NCBI RefSeq assembly: GCF_010692325.1
Contig: NZ_JAAHHW010000068.1
Location: 1-36,820 of the forward strand
Origin: Moorena sp. SIO3I8
GTDB lineage: Bacteria; Cyanobacteriota; Cyanobacteriia; Cyanobacteriales; Coleofasciculaceae
DNA length: 36,820 bases
Direction: 5' to 3'
The notes under the pieces were generated by a model that saw only the letters and a list, made by a program, of their open reading frames with translations, was not told the origin of the DNA and made no database searches. Shown here piece after piece: positions 14,558 to 23,085 of the stretch. The stretch's first letter is position 1; each line of letters opens with the position of its first letter. Position numbers and translations under genes: made by a program.

Positions 14558-17554
14558 ATGGTTAATAACTGCCGTAATCATCCTAATCCTTATATTATCG
14601 GGAGTGTAATCGATGATCCAGACAAGTTTTTTGGACGAGAGAGTCTGTTTCAGTTTATCGAAGACAACCTCAGGCAGAGGGTAAAGGTAATCTTACTCCA
14701 TGGTCAACGACGAATTGGCAAGTCATCGATCTTGGCACAAATTCCCAAGAAAGTTGCTACGGATCAGTTTTTCTTTGTTAACTCCGATTTACACAGCTCT
14801 ATTCACAAACCCTTGAGTCTTCTTATCCATGAATTGGCTCAAGATATTTGTGAGCACTTAGTTGATGACTTTGATCTAGATCAAGATTATATTACCCCGC
14901 CCTCGAAACAAGAGTTAGACAAGGATCCAACTATTTTTGTTGAACAATTTTTGCCGAAAGTTTATTGGGTATTAAAAAGTAAAAATTTGGTAGTTCTGCT
15001 GGATGAATTTGATGTTTTAACAAACCCAAAGTCTCGCTCAGAATACCGATTTTTTCCCTATTTAGCTGACTTGATTAAACGGCACCATCAATTATTTATG
15101 ATTGCCGTAATGGGGCGGAATCTCGATGATTTGCCCACTCTACTCCACGTGTTTGGGAGTCCACCCTACCAAGAAATTGGTTTTCTCGATGAGTTCAGTG
15201 CTAGACGACTAATTACTAAACCAGCTAAGGATGTGGTAACCTATGAAATCAATGCCATTAACGAAATTTACAAACTCTCCGCTGGGCATCCCTATTTTAC
15301 CCAAGTCCTATGCTCTACTCTGTTCTCGAGGGCTAGGGAAAACCAAAACAGGAGGATTTATAGCGCAGATGTGGAGCTTATAGTTAAGCAGGCTATTGAA
15401 AAAGCTGAAGCGGGATTGGCGTGGTTGTGGGATGGGTTACCGATCCCAGAGCAAGTGGTATTTTCAGCGGTGGCAGAGGCTCAAAAAATAGCTATCTCAC
15501 AACACCAGACGGTGCCAGAACACCCATTATCCTTCCTCAAGCGCTATGGTGTGATCCAGACCAAGTCCCTGTATGAAGCAGCCAAACGACTTCAACGCTA
15601 CGGTTTCGTCGATGACACAGAACGTAGAGTAAAGGTGCGATTAGTCCAGCACTGGTTGGTTCAGTATCACCCACTACGGCAAGAGATACTAGCACTGCAG
15701 ACTCTAGACCAAGACCGAACTAATCCGATCTATCAACTAGCCACTGCACGGTATCAACAAGGGCAAATTCAGAAAGCACTAGTGCTCTATGAAGAGGTTT
15801 TGCAAATGAATCCCAATCATTTTAGGGCTCTGTTGGCTCTAGCTCACGGCTATCTCCAGGTCAAAAATTTCAGCAAAGCCGTAGACGTATATACAAGAGT
15901 TTATAAAGTTAAGCCAGTACAAAGCAAAGAAGGGTTGTTGCGATCGCTACTAAAGTATGGAGATCAGTTGATCGAGCAAAAAGCATTCACAACAGCCAAG
16001 AGGCCTTTTCAGCAAGTGTTGGACATTGAACCTGACCACCAATTAGCGCGGCAGAAGCTAGAACATATTAAAGCTAAAATCGCAGCTATTAGTAATCAAC
16101 CTATCACTCCGGTTCATACCCCCCCAAATCGTACTGGGTTAGACATGGGCAAACTAGCAGCAGCTGTAGCAATCATTTCCCTGGTTGGTGTGGGATTTTA
16201 TAACGTATCAACTCCCTGTCCAACCAGTGCCCAGAAAGTCTTCGGGATTACATGTATCGCCAAGAGTAGTCATACTAATACTAGTCAGAGTATTAGTCGG
16301 GGTGAGCGCAGCTTATTTCCTAGAATTGACAACAAGACAAAAATTGACCTTGCTACTGAAGCATTCGGAAACCAAAACTATTCTGAAGCGGCTAACTTGT
16401 TTAACCAAGCTTGGCAGGCTAATCCCAATGATCCAGAATTGCTGATTTACTACAACAATGCCCGCGCTCGTCAAAGAGGTTTTGAGCCATTCACTATTGC
16501 TGTGGTAGTGCCCATAGACGAGTCAGAATCCGGGGCAAAAGAAATATTGCGGGGAGTAGCCCAAGCCCAACATCAGTTCAATAATTCAGATGGATTAAAT
16601 GGCCGATGGTTGGAAATTGCGATCGCTAACGATGGCAATGATCCAGCCAAAACTAAAAAAATAGCTCAGGCTTTGGTTAAAGACAACTCGATCCTGGGAG
16701 TAATTGGACATAACTCTAGTGATGCCACTAAAGCTGCCCTGCCCGTATATGACCAAGGTGGCTTAGCCATTATTTCCTCCACCAGCACCAGTAGTGATTT
16801 AAACAGTTTTGATGACCAGAACAACGTGTTCTTTAGGACAGCGCCTTCTAATGTAGTACTTGCAAGAAAACTGGCTGACTATGTCAAAATTAAAGCTGGC
16901 TTAGACAAGGTCGTAATTTTTTATGATTCTGAGAGTGTCTATAGTAAAGGTTTTAAACAGGATTTTAAAAAAGACTTTGAAAAACTGGGAGGTAAGGTAG
17001 TTCGGGAGATTGAATTAAACAATCCCAAGCTGAATATAACTAAAGAAGTTAAAAATAGTCTCTCTAAAGATCAAGTCAAGGCGGCTATGTTATTTCCGGG
17101 CGTGAAATCTGTGATTACAAGTATGAAGATTTCTAAAGCCAACACTAACTTAAACAACCGAGTTCAGCAAGGGCTGAAGTTATTCGGTGGGGATACTTTA
17201 TATGACAAGACAATCTGGCAAGAGCGTGGAAAAGGGGTTCAAGGGTTGACTATGGCAGTCCCCTGGTTTAGCGAAGCACCACAGGCAATAACCTTTTCTA
17301 CAGCAGCTAGAGAACTATGGCGAGGGAGGGTTAGCTGGGCTACTGCTACTAGCTTCGATGCTACTCAAGCCTTTATTGATGCTTTGTTCAAGGACGCCGA
17401 CCGAAAGCAAGTTCTCGACAGACTCCGCAATATTCATCTTTTCCCAAGTGATACCTCAGGGTTCCCGTTGCAGTTTACTGACCAAGGGGAGCGTGAGAGT
17501 GAACCTGTCCTGGTGGAAGTAGTTGAGGGTCAATTTAAATTCGTGTCAGAGTAA
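14558..17554 (+). CDS. Transmembrane NTPase-TPR receptor with periplasmic ligand-binding domain (copy 1)
   Basis: A 998-residue protein with this order. A B-type NTPase (about 10-385) has FFGRESLF, Walker A GQRRIGKSS (49-57), Walker B VVLLDEFD (about 146-153) and SAGHPYFTQVLC (about 241), then a winged-helix-like part. TPR repeats span about 389-507 (NPNHFRALLALAHGYL). One membrane helix lies at about 532-551 (AAAVAIISLVGVGF), followed by two cysteines (TPCP and ITCI). A short TPR-like segment spans about 597-640. A type-1 periplasmic-binding fold of the branched-chain amino-acid receptor kind spans about 645-998 (FTIAVVVPID, IANDGNDPAKTKK, GVIGHNSSDATKAALPVY, ATSFDATQAFIDAL). Predicted topology is NTPase and TPRs inside, sensor outside. 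ATG 14558 matches the start of copy 2; an in-frame GTG lies at 14516. No permease partner is present, so sensing is likelier than transport. Confidence 0.85.
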   Translation: MVNNCRNHPNPYIIGSVIDDPDKFFGRESLFQFIEDNLRQRVKVILLHGQRRIGKSSILAQIPKKVATDQFFFVNSDLHSSIHKPLSLLIHELAQDICEHLVDDFDLDQDYITPPSKQELDKDPTIFVEQFLPKVYWVLKSKNLVVLLDEFDVLTNPKSRSEYRFFPYLADLIKRHHQLFMIAVMGRNLDDLPTLLHVFGSPPYQEIGFLDEFSARRLITKPAKDVVTYEINAINEIYKLSAGHPYFTQVLCSTLFSRARENQNRRIYSADVELIVKQAIEKAEAGLAWLWDGLPIPEQVVFSAVAEAQKIAISQHQTVPEHPLSFLKRYGVIQTKSLYEAAKRLQRYGFVDDTERRVKVRLVQHWLVQYHPLRQEILALQTLDQDRTNPIYQLATARYQQGQIQKALVLYEEVLQMNPNHFRALLALAHGYLQVKNFSKAVDVYTRVYKVKPVQSKEGLLRSLLKYGDQLIEQKAFTTAKRPFQQVLDIEPDHQLARQKLEHIKAKIAAISNQPITPVHTPPNRTGLDMGKLAAAVAIISLVGVGFYNVSTPCPTSAQKVFGITCIAKSSHTNTSQSISRGERSLFPRIDNKTKIDLATEAFGNQNYSEAANLFNQAWQANPNDPELLIYYNNARARQRGFEPFTIAVVVPIDESESGAKEILRGVAQAQHQFNNSDGLNGRWLEIAIANDGNDPAKTKKIAQALVKDNSILGVIGHNSSDATKAALPVYDQGGLAIISSTSTSSDLNSFDDQNNVFFRTAPSNVVLARKLADYVKIKAGLDKVVIFYDSESVYSKGFKQDFKKDFEKLGGKVVREIELNNPKLNITKEVKNSLSKDQVKAAMLFPGVKSVITSMKISKANTNLNNRVQQGLKLFGGDTLYDKTIWQERGKGVQGLTMAVPWFSEAPQAITFSTAARELWRGRVSWATATSFDATQAFIDALFKDADRKQVLDRLRNIHLFPSDTSGFPLQFTDQGERESEPVLVEVVEGQFKFVSE

Positions 17555-17728
17555 GACCAAGAGGGGGTTGAAAAGTCGCCATGATCATCAAGCCTGGGGC
17601 AATACCACCTAAGTCCCTTTCACCAATACTGACTAAAAATACTAACTAAAATTTTAGATTTATAACCTGGGGAGGAAATATAAGGATTCTAAACATCATC
17701 CTAGGGAGTTCTCTAGAAAACCAGTTAC
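17555..17728. other. Spacer between the two receptor genes
   Basis: No gene. Apart from the MITE at 17729-17854 the roughly 410-bp space is unremarkable AT-rich DNA. Its length and the MITE suggest that the second receptor has its own promoter, probably within 17855-17950. Confidence 0.4.
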
Positions 17729-17854
17729 AGGACTTACGCATTTGCCCCCTAAATCCCCCAATTCTGGGGGACTTTGACATCATTTACCCCCCAAGCGAGG
17801 GATTGCTCGCTTGGGGGGTTAGGGGGGCAAAAACAATTAAACTCCGTAAGTCCT
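17729..17854. mobile_element. AGGACTTACG-type MITE, copy 2
   Basis: A 126-bp element with perfect 10-bp inverted ends AGGACTTACG and CGTAAGTCCT. The interior has a CCCCCC-AAGCGAG…CTCGCTT-GGGGGG stem and the same GCCCCCTAAATCCCCC segment as copy 1 (13060-13172). Confidence 0.8.
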
Positions 17855-17964
17855 AAGTTATACAAAACCTCAATAATTGGATAGTATAGAGTGTGTAGTA
17901 AGTAAAAACAAGCTAACTAAAGCAGTAAACCTTATATCTCTATCTCTATCGGAGATGACAAAAA

Positions 17965-20900
17965 ATGATTTCAACAGTTGCTAGAAATCCCTATGTAATT
18001 GGTCGTCCAATTGATGATAATGACCACGACTTATTTTGGGGAAGACGAAGCTTATTCGGGTTTATCGAGGATAACCTCAGGAATAAAACCAAGGTGATGA
18101 TAGTCTACGGACAACGGCGGATTGGTAAGTCTTCCCTACTCCGTCATATTCCTACATCTGTAGACTTAGATAACTTTGCCTTTGTGCCCTTTGATCTGGA
18201 ATCCTACCGTCACAACTCTCTTGGTGAGGTTTTGGAAGAACTGGCCACAGAAATCCTTGATAGCTTGGAACTAGACTCCCCTGAAATTTCCTTGCCTGAC
18301 CCTACCGCCCTAGATACCGACCCATCGCTCTTTGCTAACCAGTTTTTGCCCCAAGTTTATCAAAGCTTGGGTAACCAAAATCTAGCATTATTGCTGGATG
18401 AATTCGAGACTTTAAATGCCCCAGATAATACCCCAGATAATCACCTATTATACCAGCATTTATTTCCTTACTTAAAATCCCTAGTTGCTCGACAGGATAA
18501 TTTATATCTAATTCTTTGTGTCGAACAGCAATCCAAAGATTTACCGAATTTACTCCAGATATTCAAGGATGCCCCAACCCAAGAAATTGGCTTACTTGAT
18601 CAACAAACTACCCAGGAGCTAATTACCAAACCAGCAGCAGGGTTATTGACCTACGAAACTGCTGCTATCGAAGCTATTTACAATTTATCAGCTGGGCATC
18701 CCTATTTTACCCAAGTCCTATGCTTTGCTATTTTTAGCAGAGCTAGGGAGCTAGAGCAGTGGCAAATCACCCCAGAAGATGTGGAAAACAGTGTAGACCA
18801 AGCCCTAGAAAATGCTAGTGCTGGTTTGGCAGGGATTAGAGCCGGATTATCTATTCCAGAGCGAGTAGTATTCTCTGCCTTTGCCGAGGCGGATAATACC
18901 GTTAACAATAGTTATAAAAATAGTTCAGATGGGCCATTACAGCCGTTTTCAGATGAATTGACCTCACTACCAACTGCAAGCCCCCTAAATCCCCCAATTC
19001 TGGGGGACTTTAACTCAGAAACCCCCCAAAGTTGGGGGGCTAAATTAGATCCCCCCCAGCCCCCCGCGCGGAAGGGGGAGCCATACTCAAAGTCCCCCTT
19101 ATTAAGGGGGGAGCCATACTCAAAGTCCCCCTTATTAAGGGGGGAGCCATACTCAAAGTCCCCCTTATTAAGGGGGGAGCCATACTCAAAGTCCCCCTTA
19201 ATAAGGGGGGAGCCATACTCAAAGTCCCCCTTTTTTAAGGGGGATTTAGGGGGATCTCAGAGTTTGAAGACACGCCCTAGGGGGGCGAAACTTGCTGTAA
19301 CTCTGCTGGAACACTACGGCGTTATTCAAACAAATTCCTTAATGGAAGCACTAGACCAACTAGCGAAACGGGGTTTCTTAGATAAAACCAAACAGAAGAT
19401 AACCATTGAATTTATCCGGCGCTGGTTGATTAAACGTTACCCACTTCAGCAAGAAATCCTAGAACTAGAAAAACTAGGGCAAGAGCAAACTAATCCCATC
19501 TATCAACAAGCCACTACCCAGTATCAACAGGGGGAAATTACCAAAGCCCTAAGGCTATATGAACAGGTGTTGGAACTAAACCCTAATCATTTTAGTGCTG
19601 TCTTTGCCCTAGCTGAAGGATATCTAGATAGCGGAAAATTTTACAAAGCGGTTACCTATTACAAAAGAGCCTATAAAGTTGACCAAATCTGTAACAAAGA
19701 TGGGTTGGTGCGATCGCTACTCAATTATGGCAATCAGTTAATCGATCAACAAGAATTAAAAACAGCAAAAAAACAGTTAAAGCAAGTATTGGAAATTGAG
19801 CAAGACAATCTATTTGCACTAGAAAAACTACTGGAAATTGAATATTATCAAAAATTAGATAATTCTGAAAAATTAGATAAAAATACTGATAGCTCCGGGA
19901 TGACTGGTGAGTTTAGATACGTCAGTAATTATCAGAACCTTAGTCAATGGAATTGGTTAGGTAAAATAGTAGCAGCTGTAGCAATTATTTCCCTAGTTGG
20001 TGTAGGATTTGATAACGTATCAAAGCCCTGTCCAACCGGTGCCCAAAAAGTCTTTGGGATTAGATGCGTCGTTACTACTATTAGTCGAGGTGAGCACAGC
20101 TTATTTCCTAGAATTGACAACAAGGATAAATTTGACAAGAAAACATTTGACCGTGCTACTGAAGCATTCCAAAACCAAAACTATAACGCAGCAGCTCAGG
20201 GTTTTTACCAAGCTTGGCAGGCTAATCGAAATGATCCAGAATTGCTGATTTACTACAACAATGCCCGAGCCCGTCAACAGGGGTTGGAGCCATTCACTAT
20301 CGCTGTGGTAGTGCCCATAGACCAGTCACAATCCACAGCAAAAGAAATATTGCGAGGGGTGGCCGAAGCCCAAGATCAGTTCAATAATTCAGAGGGATTA
20401 AATGGTCGATTCCTCGAAATTGCGATCGCTAACGATGGCAACGATCCAGCCCAAGCCAAAAAAATAGCTCAGGCTTTAGTTAAGGACAAGTCTATCCTGG
20501 GGGTAATTGGACATAACTCTAGTGATGCCACTAAAGCTGCAATCCCGGTCTATGACAAAGCTGGCTTAGGGATGATTTCCTCCACCAGCGCCAGTAGTGA
20601 TTTAACCAGTCTTGATGTCAAGAAAAACGTGTTCTTTAGAACAGTTGCTTCTAATCAAGCACTTGGGAAAAAACTGGCTCAACATGTCAAAACTCAACCT
20701 GGCTTAGACCAGGTCGTAATTTTCTATGATGCTGAAAGTGCCTATAGCAAGAGTTTAAACAAAGATTTTCAAAGTGTGTTTGAAAATCTAGGGGGTAAGG
20801 TGGTTCGGGAGATTGACTTAAACAATCGCGACCTGAATATAACTGAAGAAGTAAAACGCAGTCTCTCTCAAGATCAAGTCAAGGCCGCCATGTTATTCCC

Positions 20901-21363
20901 CAGCGTGGAATACATTAATACAGCTGTTAATATTGCTAAAGCCAACGCTAACCTGAACCCTAACCCCAACAACCAAGATCAGCAAGGGCTGAAGTTATTC
21001 GGTGGGGATACTTTAAATAATTATCAAACCTTGAAAGAGGGTGGGCAAGCGGTGGAAGGGTTGACTATAGCAGTCCCCTGGTTTAGGGAATCACGAGATG
21101 CCAGAAACTTTTCTACAGCAGCTAGGGAACTATGGAAAGGGGAGGTTAACTGGCGCACTGCCACTAGCTTCGATGCTACTCAAGCCTTTATTCAGGCTTT
21201 GTTTCAGGACGCCGATCGAGAGTTAGTTCTCGACAGACTCCGCAATATTAAGCTTTCACCTAATGAAACCTCTGGGTTACCGTTGCAGTTTAATAACCAA
21301 GGGGAGGGTGAGAGTGAACCTGTCCTGGTGCAAGTGGTTGACGGTAAATTTAAATTGAAATGA
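17965..21363 (+). CDS. Transmembrane NTPase-TPR receptor with periplasmic ligand-binding domain (copy 2, with repeat-derived insert)
   Basis: A 1132-residue paralogue of the 14558 gene. A B-type NTPase has Walker A GQRRIGKSS (49-57), Walker B LLLDEFE (about 141-147) and SAGHPYFTQVLC (about 242). A linker of about 140 residues follows AFAEA; it is 21 residues in copy 1. The excess (about 338-440) is Pro/Lys-rich and includes five tandem EPYSKSPLLRG units encoded by intergenic-type repeat DNA. Then come winged-helix-like sequence, TPRs (about 511-622), one membrane helix (about 666-686) with the two following cysteines (KPCP and IRCV), and a type-1 periplasmic-binding domain (about 776-1132). 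ATG 17965 has a GGAG at 17950-17953. The frame is open throughout despite the insert, suggesting selection or a recent event. It probably senses an extracytoplasmic solute, with NTPase output inside. Confidence 0.85.
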   Translation: MISTVARNPYVIGRPIDDNDHDLFWGRRSLFGFIEDNLRNKTKVMIVYGQRRIGKSSLLRHIPTSVDLDNFAFVPFDLESYRHNSLGEVLEELATEILDSLELDSPEISLPDPTALDTDPSLFANQFLPQVYQSLGNQNLALLLDEFETLNAPDNTPDNHLLYQHLFPYLKSLVARQDNLYLILCVEQQSKDLPNLLQIFKDAPTQEIGLLDQQTTQELITKPAAGLLTYETAAIEAIYNLSAGHPYFTQVLCFAIFSRARELEQWQITPEDVENSVDQALENASAGLAGIRAGLSIPERVVFSAFAEADNTVNNSYKNSSDGPLQPFSDELTSLPTASPLNPPILGDFNSETPQSWGAKLDPPQPPARKGEPYSKSPLLRGEPYSKSPLLRGEPYSKSPLLRGEPYSKSPLIRGEPYSKSPFFKGDLGGSQSLKTRPRGAKLAVTLLEHYGVIQTNSLMEALDQLAKRGFLDKTKQKITIEFIRRWLIKRYPLQQEILELEKLGQEQTNPIYQQATTQYQQGEITKALRLYEQVLELNPNHFSAVFALAEGYLDSGKFYKAVTYYKRAYKVDQICNKDGLVRSLLNYGNQLIDQQELKTAKKQLKQVLEIEQDNLFALEKLLEIEYYQKLDNSEKLDKNTDSSGMTGEFRYVSNYQNLSQWNWLGKIVAAVAIISLVGVGFDNVSKPCPTGAQKVFGIRCVVTTISRGEHSLFPRIDNKDKFDKKTFDRATEAFQNQNYNAAAQGFYQAWQANRNDPELLIYYNNARARQQGLEPFTIAVVVPIDQSQSTAKEILRGVAEAQDQFNNSEGLNGRFLEIAIANDGNDPAQAKKIAQALVKDKSILGVIGHNSSDATKAAIPVYDKAGLGMISSTSASSDLTSLDVKKNVFFRTVASNQALGKKLAQHVKTQPGLDQVVIFYDAESAYSKSLNKDFQSVFENLGGKVVREIDLNNRDLNITEEVKRSLSQDQVKAAMLFPSVEYINTAVNIAKANANLNPNPNNQDQQGLKLFGGDTLNNYQTLKEGGQAVEGLTIAVPWFRESRDARNFSTAARELWKGEVNWRTATSFDATQAFIQALFQDADRELVLDRLRNIKLSPNETSGLPLQFNNQGEGESEPVLVQVVDGKFKLK
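18978..19285. repeat. Repeat DNA inserted in frame in the second receptor gene
   Basis: Begins with CCCCCTAAATCCCCCAATTC, the same sequence as inside the AGGACTTAC-type MITEs. It continues with five 33-bp tandem units (19078-19242) made of CCATACTCAAAGT plus a CCCCCTTATTAAGGGGG hairpin, and ends in AAGGGGGATTTAGGGGGAT. The 33-base unit and the overall length preserve the reading frame. The reverse strand is also open over 19040-19222, an artefact of the repeats. Confidence 0.85.
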
Positions 21364-21423
21364 GTTCATAGGGCAATTAGCATCTGTTGCCTAGCAGCGG
21401 AGAAATATGTCAAACTATTAAGC

Positions 21424-22446
21424 GTGTGGATTACATCATCTCTAACTACTGCGTTAACACCAACCGCTGTTGCCCTTGGAAACTTTGACGGCGTCCATTT
21501 AGGGCATCAGCAAGTTATTGCTCCCATTTTGCCAAAGCCAGTTACTGCTCAAGCTCAAGCCCTGACATCATCCCATCTTGAGCAAATTAGTAACCCGGAA
21601 ACCAGTAGCCCGAATCTAGACCCAAATCTAGAACTAATCTATCCCACCGTAGCCACCTTCAATCCCCACCCCCGAGAATTCTTTTCTGGTCAAGCCTGGA
21701 AGCTGCTGACACCACCAACGGAAAAAGCCCAACAGTTAAGTGTTTTGGGTGTGCAACAGTTAGCCCTATTACCCTTCAACCGGGAGTTAGCTTCCCTGAG
21801 TCCCCAGGAATTCGTGGAAAAAATTTTAGTGGAGCAACTCCAAGCAAAGCAAGTCAGTGTCGGAGAGGATTTTTGCTTTGGCCATAAGCGAGCTGGCACC
21901 GCAACGGATTTGGATGCGATCGCCTCCGCCTACGGTATTACCGTGCATATCGTATCCTTGTACAAACGTCAAGAGCAACGGATCAGTAGTTCCAGCATTC
22001 GCCAATCCTTAGCCGAAGGGGATATCGACAAAGCCAACCGATTCCTAGGACGGCCATACACCCTAATCGGAAGAGTAGAGAAAGGTCAACAACTCGGTAG
22101 AACCATTGGATTTCCCACCGCTAACCTCCACTTACCCCCAGACAAATTTTTACCCAAGCTCGGGGTTTACTGCGTCGAAGTCTCCCATACCCCTGAACCC
22201 TCTCACCGAGACACCAATTTATCTTCCCATCCTGGTGTCATGAATATTGGTATGCGCCCCACCGTCAAAGGCACCAGTTTAACCGTCGAAGTTCATCTAT
22301 TCGATTGGTCCGGAGACTTATATGGCCAAACCCTAACCGTAAGCCTCCAGAAATTTATCCGCCCCGAACAAAAATTCTCCTCCCTAGACCAGCTCAAAGC
22401 CCAAATTCAGAGAGACTGTGAAGCTGCTCGGGATTTTTTTGGTTAA
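21424..22446 (+). CDS. ribF: Bifunctional riboflavin kinase / FAD synthetase RibF
   Basis: A 340-residue enzyme that phosphorylates riboflavin to FMN and adenylates FMN to FAD. The FAD synthetase half has GNFDGVHLGHQQV (about 19-31), TFNPHPREFF (about 78) and SSSIRQSLAEGD (about 193). The riboflavin kinase half has GRPYTLIGRVEKG, GRTIGFPTANL (about 225-235), MNIGMRPTVKG and VEVHLFDWSGDLYG. A non-conserved insert of about 30 residues (about 40-70, Ser/Pro/Asn-rich) separates the first two motifs. The GTG start gives the MWITSSLTTALTPTAVALGNFDG N-terminus expected in cyanobacteria; no in-frame ATG lies upstream. The 60-bp gap after the receptor gene has no obvious function. Downstream is a heptamer array. 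Confidence 0.95.
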   Translation: MWITSSLTTALTPTAVALGNFDGVHLGHQQVIAPILPKPVTAQAQALTSSHLEQISNPETSSPNLDPNLELIYPTVATFNPHPREFFSGQAWKLLTPPTEKAQQLSVLGVQQLALLPFNRELASLSPQEFVEKILVEQLQAKQVSVGEDFCFGHKRAGTATDLDAIASAYGITVHIVSLYKRQEQRISSSSIRQSLAEGDIDKANRFLGRPYTLIGRVEKGQQLGRTIGFPTANLHLPPDKFLPKLGVYCVEVSHTPEPSHRDTNLSSHPGVMNIGMRPTVKGTSLTVEVHLFDWSGDLYGQTLTVSLQKFIRPEQKFSSLDQLKAQIQRDCEAARDFFG

Positions 22447-22522
22447 GGGAATCGGGAATCGGGAATCGGGAATCGGGAATCGGGAGTCGGGAGTCGGGAG
22501 TCGGGAGTCGGGAATCGGGAGT
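22447..22522. repeat. Heptamer array (GGGAATC)n/(GGGAGTC)n after ribF
   Basis: Ten or more 7-base units starting directly after the ribF stop codon, with GGGAATC units first, then GGGAGTC units. Confidence 0.85.
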
Positions 22523-22549
22523 CAGATCAGTAACTGGCTTCTTCTTGTT

Positions 22550-22568
22550 CCCCCCTTATTAAGGGGGG
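22550..22568. terminator. CCCCCCTTATTAAGGGGGG hairpin
   Basis: A perfect 9-bp palindromic stem with a one-base centre, about 100 bases after ribF. It could stop transcription but lacks a following T tract. The same hairpin motif makes up the tandem insert in the second receptor gene, so it may simply be a repeat. Confidence 0.35.
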
Positions 22569-22668
22569 TTAGGGGGGATCACTCATCAGGGGTTTAGGGG
22601 AGGCTAAGCAATTCTTGATTAGAATTCTGTAGTTGCTCAACCTACCTGGAAAATTCTGTATTGGTGAT

Positions 22669-22902
22669 GGGATCGCGCTTTCGTTTATGGGATCGCGCTT
22701 TCGTTTATGGGATCGCGTTTTCGTTTATGGGATCGCGTTTTCGTTTATGGGATCGCGCTTTCGTTTATGCGATCGCGTTTTCGTTTATGGGATCGGGTTT
22801 TCGTTTATGCGATCGCGCTTTCGTTTATGCGATCGCGCTTTCGTTTATGCGATCGCTTCTGTATTGGTGATGCGATCGCTTCTTTCGTAGTGATGCGATC
22901 GC
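22669..22902. repeat. 20-bp HIP1-like minisatellite
   Basis: Nine tandem copies (22669-22848) of a 20-base unit, GGGATCGCGCTTTCGTTTAT and close variants, followed by degenerate copies to 22902. Several units contain the full HIP1 octamer GCGATCGC and the others differ from it by one base. As 20 is not a multiple of three and the unit has no stop in any register, all three plus-strand frames are open across the array. Confidence 0.9.
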
Positions 22903-23085
22903 TAATCCCGTAGCTAAACCCCAACACAAAATCAGTTTGACTGGTGGTGCGTTACGGTGCGGACTATCCCAACACTGGTTACGAGGAGGTTGAACATGCT
23001 GGCAAGCCCGCCCCTAACGCACCCTACTCGACTCGACTCCCGATTCGGGGTAAGAAACTTGCATCAACCTCATAAGTATGATAAA

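Noticed and set aside
14558-21363. Receptors read as ordinary ABC-transporter substrate-binding proteins
   Set aside because: The binding domain is only the C-terminal third, is membrane-tethered to an NTPase with non-ABC motifs (no LSGGQ), and no permease genes are adjacent.
22669-22848. CRISPR array or iteron origin
   Set aside because: Units are contiguous with no spacers; no replication gene nearby, and the unit is HIP1-like, so a minisatellite is the simpler reading.
22633-22913. Three overlapping open frames encoding MGSRFRLWDRVFVYGIA-type repeats
   Set aside because: They are translations of the 20-bp minisatellite in its three registers; no start signal or family, and all frames are equally open.
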